Positions 54,248 through 63,210 of a DNA stretch of 64,000 nt are shown here, in pieces (within the stretch, counting starts at the first letter, position 1; each line of letters begins with the position of its first letter). The notes under the pieces were generated by a model. It did no database searches. It was not told the DNA's origin and saw nothing but the letters and a program-made list of their open reading frames with translations. A program made the translations under genes and the position numbers. The DNA comes from an uncultured Nitrospirota bacterium (GTDB lineage Bacteria > Nitrospirota > Nitrospiria > Nitrospirales > UBA8639): contig CAKZPV010000050.1 in assembly GCA_937139405.1 (NCBI GenBank), positions 1-64,000 on the forward strand, written 5' to 3'.

Positions 54248-55704
54248 ATTTTGGATCGATTCTGATCATTGATGATGAACCGCTCATGCGAGTGTCCATG
54301 GTGGATGCGCTCATGGCTGTTGGTTACGAGGTTCAGGAAGCGAGTACAGGGACTGAAGGATTGGATCGATTGCAGACATCAGAATTTAATTTGGTTATTA
54401 CCGACTTACGATTGCCGGGAGCGGATGGGCTTAAGATTGTCTCGCAATGCAAAGAGCAGTGGCCGAATACCGAAGTTATTGTGATTACGGCTCATGGCTC
54501 GGTTGATACGGCTGTTCATGCCATGAAGGGAGGGGCATACGACTATATTACCAAGCCATTTTCAATGGATGAATTATTACTGAGTGTGGAGCGGGTCTGT
54601 GGGATGGTTGCGTTGCGTGAAGAAAACCGTGTCCTACGTGAAGAACTCGAACATAAATTTAGTTTTCAGGGGATCGTGGGGAAAAACGAACGGATGCATC
54701 AGGTGCTGGAAAAGATCAAGCTTGTTTCTCACACCGACTCCACTGTGTTGGTCGTTGGAGAAAGTGGGACTGGCAAAGAATTGATTGCGAATGCTATCCA
54801 CGCGAATAGTGCGAGGCACAAGCATGCATTGGTGAAAGTCAGTTGCGCGGCACTTCCTGAAACTCTGCTAGAAGCAGAATTATTCGGTCATGAAAAAGGG
54901 GCTTTTACCGGTGCGCTTCGACAGCGTCGTGGACGATTTGAATTAGCGCACCAAGGGACATTATTTTTGGATGAAATTGGTGAAATTTCACCGGTCGTCC
55001 AGATTAAATTATTACGAGTCTTGCAGGAACGTCAGTTTGAGAGAGTTGGAGGGAACGAGACTATTGAAGTTGATGTGCGGTTGGTTTGTGCGACGCAAAA
55101 GGATCTCAAGAAAGAAGTCGCTCACGGACGATTTCGTGAGGATCTCTATTACCGTTTGAATGTCGTGCCGGTTCAGCTTCCACCGCTTCGTGAGAGGCGT
55201 GAGGATATCTTGACGCTCGCGCAACATTTTTTGCAGACAATGGCCACCCGAAATCAACAACAGCCTCAGGCTTTGTCTCGCCAAGCTCGGGAAGTGCTGT
55301 TTCGATATGGGTTTCCTGGAAATGTACGTGAATTAGAAAATACGATTGAGCGGGCCGTAGCACTGGCACAACAGTCTCAAGAAATTCAAGTAGTAGATTT
55401 GTGTGGGCAAAGCCGCTGCCCCTATTCAGGGGGGGAGCCACAAAAGGATTGTGGTTTTTGCGGGGAACAGGATCAAAAAACAGGGATGAAAAGTGGCACC
55501 ATAGAAACTCTCGCCCTGGCTCGTGAACAATTTGAACGAACTCATATTCTTGAAATACTTCAGCGAACTGGATGGAGTCGGACTACTGCCGCTCAAGTGT
55601 TGGGCTTGTCTCGAAAGGGCCTGTGGGAAAAGTGTAAACGCTATGACATTGTTCGCTCTGGAGAAGATGCTAGTGCTGATCGCGATGACGGTCTTGAAGG
55701 GTAA
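54244..55704 (+). CDS. NtrC-family sigma-54 response regulator with a four-cysteine linker
   Basis: 486 residues. The receiver (1-120) has phosphoacceptor Asp54 (VITDLRLPG) and Lys104. The AAA+ domain (about 142-380) has Walker A GESGTGKE and the sigma-54 contact GAFTGA (219-224). The Fis-type helix-turn-helix is at the C terminus (about 425-470). Between AAA+ and DNA-binding domains lies Cys387-x4-Cys392-x10-Cys403-x2-Cys406, a spacing fit for a zinc or iron-sulfur site, which is unusual for the family. It would combine kinase input with redox or metal sensing. Its stop is followed by a converging gene. Target promoters are not visible nearby. Confidence 0.93.
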   Translation: MNFGSILIIDDEPLMRVSMVDALMAVGYEVQEASTGTEGLDRLQTSEFNLVITDLRLPGADGLKIVSQCKEQWPNTEVIVITAHGSVDTAVHAMKGGAYDYITKPFSMDELLLSVERVCGMVALREENRVLREELEHKFSFQGIVGKNERMHQVLEKIKLVSHTDSTVLVVGESGTGKELIANAIHANSARHKHALVKVSCAALPETLLEAELFGHEKGAFTGALRQRRGRFELAHQGTLFLDEIGEISPVVQIKLLRVLQERQFERVGGNETIEVDVRLVCATQKDLKKEVAHGRFREDLYYRLNVVPVQLPPLRERREDILTLAQHFLQTMATRNQQQPQALSRQAREVLFRYGFPGNVRELENTIERAVALAQQSQEIQVVDLCGQSRCPYSGGEPQKDCGFCGEQDQKTGMKSGTIETLALAREQFERTHILEILQRTGWSRTTAAQVLGLSRKGLWEKCKRYDIVRSGEDASADRDDGLEG

Positions 55705-55738
55705 GCGAATCTGAAGTCTGATTTGCCTTATGGGAAAA

Positions 55739-56830
55739 TTATTCCCCACCTTCCCATAGGGTGATAATTCGATCATTTCCTGCTGTAGCCAAATACTTCC
55801 CGTCAGTAGAGAATGCAATACCTCGTACAGGGCCTTCATGGGATTTGATAGTTCGAAATTGGCGGCCAGTCTCGATATCCCACATTTTTACGGTGCCATC
55901 ATCGCTCGCACTGACCAAGACCTTCCCGTCTTGACTGACCAGAAGATTTCTGACCCATTCGGAATGTCCTTTCAACGTGCGGCGTTCTTCAAGGTTGGGC
56001 ATATCCCAAAATTTAATAGAACAATCGCGGCTGCCGGAAATCATGGTTGAGCCATCTGGCGTAAATGTCAGCGCTCCAATCCAATATTCCATAGGTTTTT
56101 GAAATCCCCCATGGTCATCGACATAGAAGCCCCGATTTTCTGTTTCTTCGTCGTCGGCCTCATCTCGCCAGTGTCCCTCATGTGAGATTTTTTCCTCTCC
56201 GCTGGGCAAGACTTCGTATAACTTTATTTTTCCGATATCACTGCCTGCAACGAGATGAAGGCCATCTGGAGAAAAGGCTGTACAGACGCTCCAATTATGG
56301 TCAAATTGATCTTTTCCCAGCAGAGACATGAGTTCAGTACCCGTAGTGACTTCCCAAATTTTAATATCTTTATTTTGGCCGCAACGGGCGAGCATTAATC
56401 CATCAGGAGAAAAGGAAATACTTGTGACGGCATGATCATACCGGGTAAAGAGCATGCGCAGCGATTCCCCGGTTTGAGGGTTCCATAAACGAATAGTTCG
56501 ATCCTCGCTGCCCGTGGCTAACATTTGTCCATCAGGACTATATTGGACTTGTCGCACAACCGCTGTATGACCACGAAGTGATCGAAGGAGTCGGCCAGTT
56601 TCAATATCCCAAATACGCACAAAACGGTCATTACCTCCACTGGCAAGGGTTAACCCATCTGGGGAAAAAGCGACAGACCAAATTTCCTGTGAATGCCCTC
56701 GAAACGACTTCAGTTCTTTAATTCCGCTTTTCCAATACGGTAAGGAATCTAGGATGGGGGCAGCTTCCATTTCGTGAGGTGGTAAGCCCGTTTGGGGTGT
56801 CAGGGTATCGGAGCTGGTTGTTTGTGTCAT
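55739..56830 (-). CDS. WD40-repeat protein
   Basis: About 363 residues with roughly seven WD/kelch-like beta-propeller blades, each ending in a W/Y-D or similar strand (VRIWDIETG, IRLWNPQTG, IKIWEVTTG, IKLYEVLPSG, IKFWDMPN, VKMWDIETG, ITLWEGGE). A His/Asp/Glu-rich insert (HEGHWRDEADDEETENRGFYVDD) breaks the fourth to fifth blade. It has no signal peptide, so it is a cytoplasmic scaffold. Start ATG 56830 is set by GAGGAC upstream; a TTG nine codons earlier is rejected. It converges with the regulator and is divergent from the HExxH gene. Confidence 0.88.
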   Translation of the reverse strand: MTQTTSSDTLTPQTGLPPHEMEAAPILDSLPYWKSGIKELKSFRGHSQEIWSVAFSPDGLTLASGGNDRFVRIWDIETGRLLRSLRGHTAVVRQVQYSPDGQMLATGSEDRTIRLWNPQTGESLRMLFTRYDHAVTSISFSPDGLMLARCGQNKDIKIWEVTTGTELMSLLGKDQFDHNWSVCTAFSPDGLHLVAGSDIGKIKLYEVLPSGEEKISHEGHWRDEADDEETENRGFYVDDHGGFQKPMEYWIGALTFTPDGSTMISGSRDCSIKFWDMPNLEERRTLKGHSEWVRNLLVSQDGKVLVSASDDGTVKMWDIETGRQFRTIKSHEGPVRGIAFSTDGKYLATAGNDRIITLWEGGE

Positions 56831-57080
56831 GAAAGTCCTCGTTTCGAAGGCCAATAATCAATGTATGAGTTTCGTGAATAAACGCATAAAAATAGAGAAA
56901 GGTGCGTTTCCCTTGCCAAATAGGAAAACCCATTTCTATAATCCATTCACCTTTGATAGTAAACGTCGCTTTTGAAGGGAGTCAAGACACATCTGTCTGA
57001 TGTTATTCACGTATTGTTAAGTATTCATTGCCCTAACAAGAACTTTTCAAGGTGATGAGAACGTAAACGGAGGCTCGTTC

Positions 57081-58079
57081 ATGGAAATCCGCTTTCAGCC
57101 CGCCCTTCTTCAAGAAGTTATCGACTCGTTTGCCGAGAAGACTGAACGGGAGGGCGATCCAACCTATTACAATGAGTTTCATGAATTGGCTGATCCGATT
57201 TATGAGAAGTATGCGCTCGATGATCGCGAGCCAGAGTTTAAGCGACTTTATCAACATTTATTTGCGAAGTGGGGGTTTGCCGATATTCTCCGAGACGGGT
57301 TTGATGATTTCCCAGCCCTTCGAGACAAAACCGGCATTGTGCTTGTGCGTGGTGTGTTGAAAGAAGACCAAGAAGGGGTTGATGTTCTTCGGAAATGGGG
57401 AGTAGTGGAAGAGAAGCTGGCTCGGCAGTTTGAAGAGGCTGGTAAGAAAGGCGTGGGGATTAAGCTCATTCCGCGGCGATTTTACGATCCTGCGATTCCG
57501 CGGTATTTGCGCCATGAACTGACGCATATTTCAGATATGCTTGATGATGATTTTGGATATGATCCGGACACGAAAGTGGGATTAAATCCTGGTGAAGAAC
57601 ATTTGATCTTGAATCGCTATCGTGTGTTGTGGAGTCTGCATGTTGATAGTCGGATTGCTCGGTCTGGGAAAGAGCCGATGTTTTCTCGGGAATATCGGTT
57701 TCGAGAATTTCGTTCATGGTATCGAAAGATTCTCCCAGGCCAAGTTGAGTCGGTGTTTGAAGGCATTTGGCAGACGGATTACCTCAGTCATGCGGAGCTT
57801 GTTGAAATGGCCTCGGATACAACTCGGGTCATTGAGCGAGCCGTAGAAGTTGAAGAAAGTGAAGTGCCCGATGTTCCGACGAAACCGATGTTACTCCCTG
57901 GTTTTCCTTGTCCTCTCTGTCGATTCCCAACCTATACGTGGGTAGAAAATATGGAGGAAAATTTAGAAGAGTTCGTCCTAGATTTTATTCGTGAAAATCA
58001 TCCGGGCTGGGATACGGAATATGGTGCCTGTGACCGATGTATCGAAGTCTATAAATTGCGAGCATCAGGCGTCGTCTAG
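57081..58079 (+). CDS. predicted zinc metallopeptidase-like protein with C-terminal zinc ribbon
   Basis: 332 residues, no signal peptide. A HExxH motif is at His145-Glu146-...-His149 (RHELTHISD), in an alpha-helical protein of no recognised family. A C-terminal pair Cys277-x2-Cys280 and Cys317-x2-Cys320 would form a zinc ribbon. GGAGG lies seven bases before the ATG. It is 9 bases upstream of the ferredoxin gene and in the same direction as the NXR chaperone and NxrC, so a role in maturing that enzyme is plausible. Proteolysis is not shown. Confidence 0.65.
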   Translation: MEIRFQPALLQEVIDSFAEKTEREGDPTYYNEFHELADPIYEKYALDDREPEFKRLYQHLFAKWGFADILRDGFDDFPALRDKTGIVLVRGVLKEDQEGVDVLRKWGVVEEKLARQFEEAGKKGVGIKLIPRRFYDPAIPRYLRHELTHISDMLDDDFGYDPDTKVGLNPGEEHLILNRYRVLWSLHVDSRIARSGKEPMFSREYRFREFRSWYRKILPGQVESVFEGIWQTDYLSHAELVEMASDTTRVIERAVEVEESEVPDVPTKPMLLPGFPCPLCRFPTYTWVENMEENLEEFVLDFIRENHPGWDTEYGACDRCIEVYKLRASGVV

Positions 58080-58088
58080 GTCTCATTT

Positions 58089-58715
58089 ATGACAGAATCT
58101 GATTCATCTGAGAACACCACAAGTGATCCGGCGTTGGGACGACGGACCTTCCTTCGACATTCAATGGTTTCCATTGGGGCAACAGTCCAAGAGTTTGTGA
58201 AGCATCGCGATGCTTCGGCAGTTGAGAACCCAGAGAAGACACAGGTTCTAGAAAAGGCTGGGTGGCTTCGCCCGCCTGGCGCTGTGCAGGAGGACCTTTT
58301 TTTAGAGCGTTGCACGAAATGTGGTGATTGTATTGAGGCTTGTCCTCATGACGCCATTGAACCGTTGCTGGTTCAGGAAACTCCGGCCATTTATCCAGGT
58401 GAAACACCCTGCCAATTATGTGAAGATTTTCCCTGCGTCAATGTTTGTGAGACTGAGGCCTTGATGCCTCTTAATAACTATTCTGAGGTGCGGATGGGAT
58501 TAGCCAAGGTTTCACGAAATGTTTGTACCGCTGGGAACGGGTGTAATGCCTGTGTATCGAAATGTCCAACCGAGGCAATTTCCATGGATTTTGGGTCATT
58601 TCTTGTGGTCGTGGATGAAAGTCTTTGTGTGGGGTGTGGGATGTGTCAATACATCTGTGGGACCGTCAATGACCGTGCAGCCATTCGAGTGGCAGCTCAT
58701 GCTGTATTGGGATAA
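58089..58715 (+). CDS. NapG/MauM-type ferredoxin with four [4Fe-4S] motifs
   Basis: 208 residues with sixteen cysteines in four sets: 75/78/81/85 (CTKCGDCIEACP), 108/111/116/120 (CQLC...CVNVC), 146/152/155/159 and 180/183/186/190 (CVGCGMCQYIC). An N-terminal RRTFLRHSM (from Arg18) looks like a twin-arginine signal without a long hydrophobic core, so location is uncertain. Family members pass electrons between quinols or a molybdenum enzyme and its partners. Together with the chaperone and NxrC this suggests an assembly or electron-entry role for nitrite oxidoreductase. Confidence 0.84.
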   Translation: MTESDSSENTTSDPALGRRTFLRHSMVSIGATVQEFVKHRDASAVENPEKTQVLEKAGWLRPPGAVQEDLFLERCTKCGDCIEACPHDAIEPLLVQETPAIYPGETPCQLCEDFPCVNVCETEALMPLNNYSEVRMGLAKVSRNVCTAGNGCNACVSKCPTEAISMDFGSFLVVVDESLCVGCGMCQYICGTVNDRAAIRVAAHAVLG

Positions 58716-58761
58716 TCTGGTACCGTTGAATGAAAGTTTCTAAGACCGCCACAATATAATT

Positions 58762-58795
58762 ATTCAAATAGTATTAATACGTATTTTGTTTGAAT
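58762..58795. promoter_or_regulatory. palindromic AT-rich site, possible operator
   Basis: ATTCAAA (58762-58768) and TTTGAAT (58789-58795) are inverted arms, and GTATTAATAC (58771-58780) is a perfect inner palindrome. It is in the 332-base gap upstream of the chaperone gene, about 130 bases before the promoter at 58926. The arms and the inner palindrome are not concentric. No known repressor match. Confidence 0.25.
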
Positions 58796-58925
58796 GGTGG
58801 TATGGTAAAGCTTTAGAATAAAAAGAAAAAAGTATCAATGCATCAATGATTCTATGGGAAAAAGGGCTGTAGAATGTCTTGTAAAATTATAGATGGAGAA
58901 AGGCTATTTGGAATGTATTCACGTC

Positions 58926-58954
58926 TTGACTTCATAGGTCTGTTGTCCTATGAT
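58926..58954 (+). promoter_or_regulatory. promoter of the NXR chaperone/NxrC pair
   Basis: TTGACT (58926-58931), exactly 17 bases, then TATGAT (58949-58954). The transcript would begin near 58961, giving a leader of about 87 bases before the ATG at 59048. This is one of the better promoter matches in the window. Confidence 0.6.
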
Positions 58955-59047
58955 CTGGTCCCCTTTTCGTGAATTTATATTGGCGTATTAATCGGTATTT
59001 ATAAGAAACGCGAATCGAGATTCTTACTACTTTTATTAGGTGAATAT

Positions 59048-60019
59048 ATGGCAGCAGTAGTTAAAGAAAAGAAAAATATCAGTGCAAATGGCTCGTCCGT
59101 ACCAACCGAACAAAAGGTTGTGAAAATTTCTCCTAAAGATGCTCCTGCTGTTGATCGTGCGTTATGCAGAAGCAAGCTCTACTTACTCGTTTCATGGGGT
59201 TATTTATATCCGGAAGATGAAGAATTTTTAGATTATCTTCAAAGTGGAGAGTTTGTTGAGGATGGAAGAACAGCATTAGAAGGATTAAGAAAAGAGCTTA
59301 AAAATGTCGGTGGACAAGAAACCGAAGATCGTTTAGCGGCAGTTGACGCCCATTTTGATTCAATCGAAGCATGGATTTCTTCCGAAGGAGAAAATTGGAA
59401 TATACAAGATTTGCGTGATGAACATCGGCGAGTCTTTAGTAACGTGATTGCTTTGGATTGCCCACCTTACGAAACCCTGTTTGGAAACGATCATGTGTTT
59501 GGCCAATCATATGTCATGGGGGACATTGCAGGTTTTTACAGTGCTTTTGGTCTTCAATTATCTCCTGATATTCATGAGCGTTTAGATCATTTGAGTGTCG
59601 AGTTGGAATTCATGCATTATTTGTCTTATAAAGAATCCTATGCGATTCTCCATGATGGAGCAGAAAAGCTGAAAACTGTCGTTGAGGCAGAAAAGAAATT
59701 TGTTAAAGAGCATATTGGTCGATGGGTTCCGTTGTTTTCAGGAATGTTAAAGCGAAAGGCTGATTACGGTTTTTATAAAATCCTCGCCGATTTTACGACT
59801 GACTGGATGGCCTTCGATATCGCTTTTCTTGGTGTGACTCCACAGCCTTACTCGGAAACAGATTATCGTCCGGCTCAGTATATGAACCCTGAAGGCCAAA
59901 CGTTTGAATGTGGAGCTCAGGATAAGGGTAACGAATTAAGTCTGCTTATGAACGAAGTTGGTGCTGATGCGTTTATTGATAAAGAAAGCGGAGCAACTGA
60001 GCAATCTGGTAATGCCTAG
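59048..60019 (+). CDS. TorD/NarJ-type molybdoenzyme chaperone
   Basis: 323 residues, longer than usual by an N-terminal Lys-rich tail of about 40 residues and a C-terminal extension. The all-helical chaperone core has the motif LDHLSVELEFMHYL (family DHLxxELEFM), CPPYET and EHRRVFS. It would bind the twin-arginine leader of the NXR catalytic subunit and control cofactor insertion. It is cytoplasmic. The NxrC gene follows 102 bases downstream with a strong AAAGGAGG, and both probably come from the promoter at 58926. Confidence 0.85.
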   Translation: MAAVVKEKKNISANGSSVPTEQKVVKISPKDAPAVDRALCRSKLYLLVSWGYLYPEDEEFLDYLQSGEFVEDGRTALEGLRKELKNVGGQETEDRLAAVDAHFDSIEAWISSEGENWNIQDLRDEHRRVFSNVIALDCPPYETLFGNDHVFGQSYVMGDIAGFYSAFGLQLSPDIHERLDHLSVELEFMHYLSYKESYAILHDGAEKLKTVVEAEKKFVKEHIGRWVPLFSGMLKRKADYGFYKILADFTTDWMAFDIAFLGVTPQPYSETDYRPAQYMNPEGQTFECGAQDKGNELSLLMNEVGADAFIDKESGATEQSGNA

Positions 60020-60121
60020 AATTTCTGAATTAAATATTTTGAACTGTTTATTCGGTTTCAAGAGACAGGTTTTTAGCAGTCCTTTCGGTTTTAATCTTTT
60101 ATCAAAGGAGGATGCGTCATT

Positions 60122-61075
60122 ATGAGATTGGTGCAGACGCGTAACAAACGACTGGTGTTTGGCGTTCTTCTATCTGTCTTGGTGGTTTGCGTAGGGTTAA
60201 CCCTCGGACAGATTCCGCTGGCCGTCTCCCAACCGGTGACAATCCCGGTCGGCAAAATTTCTGGCCCAATTCCAATGGATGCGGCCAATCCAGTATGGGA
60301 GTCAGTTCCTGGTATTGTGGCCCCGTTAAGTGGGCAAACCATTACTACTCCTATGCACCCCAACATTTCTGTCAAAACCGTCATGATCAAAATGGCCACC
60401 AATGGCAAAGAGATTGGCGTATGGGCGAATTGGGGAGATCAAACCTTGAATAACACCACCATTGGTCCTCAAGATTTTAGAGATCAAGTGGCGGTGCAAT
60501 TCCCTGTGCAAACAGCTGGGGCGCCACCGTTCCAATGTATGGGACAATCAGGCGGAACCGTGAATATTTGGCGTTGGAATGCTGAATGGCAAAAAGATCA
60601 AGGCCGTGGCGTTGCTGGGATGTGGGATGTCGACAACCAATATCCTTCGATTGCCTGGGATTACTACTATGAAGAGCCAGCAGGCGGTGTGACTTATCCA
60701 GACCGGATTGGTCGTAGCTTAGGGCCCTTTAATCCTGGTATTTGGTCCGGTAACATCATGTCTGATCCGAACATGCGTGTGAGTTCGGTTGAAGATTTGA
60801 ATGCCAATGGGTTCAGCACATTGACCACACAAGCTTCGCAAGACGTGATGGGCAATGGCTTATGGGAACCATATGGTGCGCTGAAGGGCGGCTGCTGTAG
60901 TGGTCCTACCTGGCGCGTGGTGATGAAGCGGAGCCTAGCAACGAATGATCCTAACGATGTGCAGTTCAAAGCCGGTGCGAGCTTCCCAGTGGCCTTTGCC
61001 GTATGGGATGGCTCAAACGTTGAACGGAACGGCATGAAAGGAATTTCGACTTGGTTCACGGCTCAAATGCCATAA
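60122..61075 (+). CDS. nxrC: nitrite oxidoreductase gamma subunit candidate
   Basis: 317 residues with an N-terminal signal (about 1-35) and a mature ethylbenzene-dehydrogenase-type gamma domain, which binds one b heme. The mature part has beta strands with IGVWANWGDQT, WRWNAEWQ and AVWDGSNVERNGMKG near the end, where Met and Lys axial ligands usually lie. It is very close in size to the NxrC proteins described for Nitrospira. NxrA and NxrB are absent from the window, so it is a detached copy. The strong AAAGGAGG and the terminator after it suggest high expression. Confidence 0.88.
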   Translation: MRLVQTRNKRLVFGVLLSVLVVCVGLTLGQIPLAVSQPVTIPVGKISGPIPMDAANPVWESVPGIVAPLSGQTITTPMHPNISVKTVMIKMATNGKEIGVWANWGDQTLNNTTIGPQDFRDQVAVQFPVQTAGAPPFQCMGQSGGTVNIWRWNAEWQKDQGRGVAGMWDVDNQYPSIAWDYYYEEPAGGVTYPDRIGRSLGPFNPGIWSGNIMSDPNMRVSSVEDLNANGFSTLTTQASQDVMGNGLWEPYGALKGGCCSGPTWRVVMKRSLATNDPNDVQFKAGASFPVAFAVWDGSNVERNGMKGISTWFTAQMP

Positions 61076-61132
61076 GCAGAGTGCTAGATTGTTTTTAGAG
61101 TCATTCTAAAGAAAGACTCTCAATAAAAATGA

Positions 61133-61185
61133 AACCTCCGGTGATTTACCTCGATTAATGGGGGAGTTGCCGGGGGTTTTTTTTT
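61133..61185 (+). terminator. intrinsic terminator after nxrC
   Basis: AACCTCCGG (61133-61141) pairs with CCGGGGGTT (61170-61178) with one G-T wobble across a long loop, followed by a run of T (61177-61185). A smaller hairpin (61097-61120) precedes it. Confidence 0.8.
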
Positions 61186-61369
61186 AATTGTGAAAAATTT
61201 GTTTCAGGTGTTTAACACTAAATAGATCAAGCACCGTCAAGGGTTTGTTTTTAATTTCACCACAAAATGTCTTTCCTAGTTGCATTGAGAAGAATGTGAC
61301 GTGTATAAATTTAAAGTAGACTGGAAATACTTGTCTTTTTATCTTCCTATATAGACTGGGAGCTTCGCT

Positions 61370-63142
61370 GTGAATATTTCTCTTTTATTTCCTCCAAGCT
61401 GGCATCCTTCTCAGCCATACTTGAGTATTCCATGTCTTTCAGCATTTCTTGAACAATCTGGAGTTCCAGTTCGTGAGCAAAGAGATTTGAATATTGAATT
61501 ATTGGATAGGATGCTAACGAAAAGTTTTGGGCTCGATATTCATCAGCAGCTCATAGACTTAGTGCGAAAGCTTGAGCAATCAGTTGATGGAGAGACCGGA
61601 CCTGGCAGTAAGGAGCATTACGCCAAAGCTGTTGAGTCATTAGATCGTTTCCCTCATTTAATCGACGAAGTGGAGCGGGCTAAAACCTCATTGCGTAGCC
61701 AAGAGTTTTTTGACGAAGACCGGTATCGAGAATCGCTGTTTGTGATTGATCGATGGTTAGATGTGGTGTCTTCACTCTATTTCCCAACACGAATGACTGT
61801 GGTTGATAACCAACTTTCTTACTCTATCTATTCTTCACGGGATATCCTTAAAGCCATTCATGATGAATCACAAAATCCTTACGTTGATCTTTACCGGCGA
61901 TTCTTTTTGCCTGGCTTTACTCAAGACACTCCGGATTTTGTGGGTGTTTCGATCACGGCTACTTCTCAGATTATCCCTGGTCTTACTCTCTGTCGGCTCA
62001 TCAAGGAGCAATTTCCTCAAGTTCATGTCACTGTTGGAGGAAGTATTTTTACGCGATTGGTCGATAATCTGAGGCGTTGTGACCGCTTATTCGAAGTCAC
62101 CGACGATTTTATTGTATTTGAAGGTGAAACTGCTCTTTTGGAAATGATTAATCAATTGGAGGGGAGAAAAGATTTCAGTAAGGTTCCTAATCTTATTTGG
62201 CGAAATGAAGGGAAAATTACTGTGAATCAACCTTTTTATTCTGAGAATCTCACCGAGCATCCAGCTCCTAATTATAAAGGATTTCCGTTAGACCAATATT
62301 TGGCACCTTACACCGTTTTGCCTGTTCAATTCTCACGAGGATGTTATTACAAGGATTGTGCATTTTGTGCTCTGACGTTGGATCACCAAAATTTTCGGCA
62401 AAAAGATCCGATGAAAGTGGTAGATGAATTAGAGGCGTTATCGAAGCTACATGACACGCCCTATTTCTTTTTTACGGACGAATGTCTTGCCCTTTCACCT
62501 ACAAAGCGACTCTGCAAAGAATTAATCGCACGAGGCTTAGATTTGCAATGGACAGCCGAGTTCCGGTTTGAAAAAAATCTGTCTCGTGAATTATTGAGCT
62601 CTCTGCGCGAGGCGGGATGCCAAAAAATTGTGTTTGGGTTAGAGACGTATAATGCCCGGCTAATGGACTTTATGGTCAAGGGTATTACGCAGGAAAATGT
62701 GGCGAGGATTTGTTCGGATTGTGTGGATCTAGGAATAGCAGTCCATTGTTATGTCATTGTTGGGTTCCCAACGGAAACGGAAGAAGAGTCACTCGAAACA
62801 ATGAATTTCATTGTGGACAACACTAAACTGAATTCTTCCTACGGATTTTCATGTCAGCCTTGTCTCTTTGATTTGGAAAAAGAAGCTCCGATTATGAGTG
62901 ATCCTGGATCCTATGGGGTTCAGCGAATTATGCGGCCGGCTTCTGAAGACTTAAGTCTTGGATTCTTTTATGAGGTAAAATCTGGAATGACCCCGGATCA
63001 AGCTGAAAAAGTCTATCAATATGTCTATGAGAAGATTAGCGAAGTCGTCTGTGAACTGCCGTTTAATTATTCCATGGCAGATGGATTGTTATACATAGCT
63101 CGTCATAATAAAGAGCGAGAAGCACAGCTTTCTGGAGTATAG
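61370..63142 (+). CDS. B12-binding-type radical SAM protein
   Basis: 590 residues. The N-terminal 260 residues form a B12-binding-like region with DFVGVSITATSQIIPG and HVTVGGSIFTRL. A radical SAM barrel follows with cluster cysteines Cys325-x4-Cys330-x2-Cys333 (RGCYYKDCAFC), a variant spacing also seen in RiPP-maturation enzymes, and then FFTDECLALSP and FGLETYNARLMDFMVKG. It could be a methyltransferase, cyclase or peptide-modifying enzyme; no precursor peptide gene is evident in the 60 bases after it. A GTG start is used because GGGAG lies seven bases upstream. It is separated from nxrC by a terminator and 295 bases without a gene. Confidence 0.87.
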   Translation: MNISLLFPPSWHPSQPYLSIPCLSAFLEQSGVPVREQRDLNIELLDRMLTKSFGLDIHQQLIDLVRKLEQSVDGETGPGSKEHYAKAVESLDRFPHLIDEVERAKTSLRSQEFFDEDRYRESLFVIDRWLDVVSSLYFPTRMTVVDNQLSYSIYSSRDILKAIHDESQNPYVDLYRRFFLPGFTQDTPDFVGVSITATSQIIPGLTLCRLIKEQFPQVHVTVGGSIFTRLVDNLRRCDRLFEVTDDFIVFEGETALLEMINQLEGRKDFSKVPNLIWRNEGKITVNQPFYSENLTEHPAPNYKGFPLDQYLAPYTVLPVQFSRGCYYKDCAFCALTLDHQNFRQKDPMKVVDELEALSKLHDTPYFFFTDECLALSPTKRLCKELIARGLDLQWTAEFRFEKNLSRELLSSLREAGCQKIVFGLETYNARLMDFMVKGITQENVARICSDCVDLGIAVHCYVIVGFPTETEEESLETMNFIVDNTKLNSSYGFSCQPCLFDLEKEAPIMSDPGSYGVQRIMRPASEDLSLGFFYEVKSGMTPDQAEKVYQYVYEKISEVVCELPFNYSMADGLLYIARHNKEREAQLSGV

Positions 63143-63210
63143 ACCATGTATTCTTTCATATGTAGTGACAGTCAAGAACATAGGATGGTTGCTGGTTCAA
63201 AGGTTTCACG

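Noticed and set aside
51053-55704. The two-component pair as a dedicated regulator of secDF
   Set aside because: Adjacency is the only link, and no sigma-54 -24/-12 site is seen upstream of yajC or secD.
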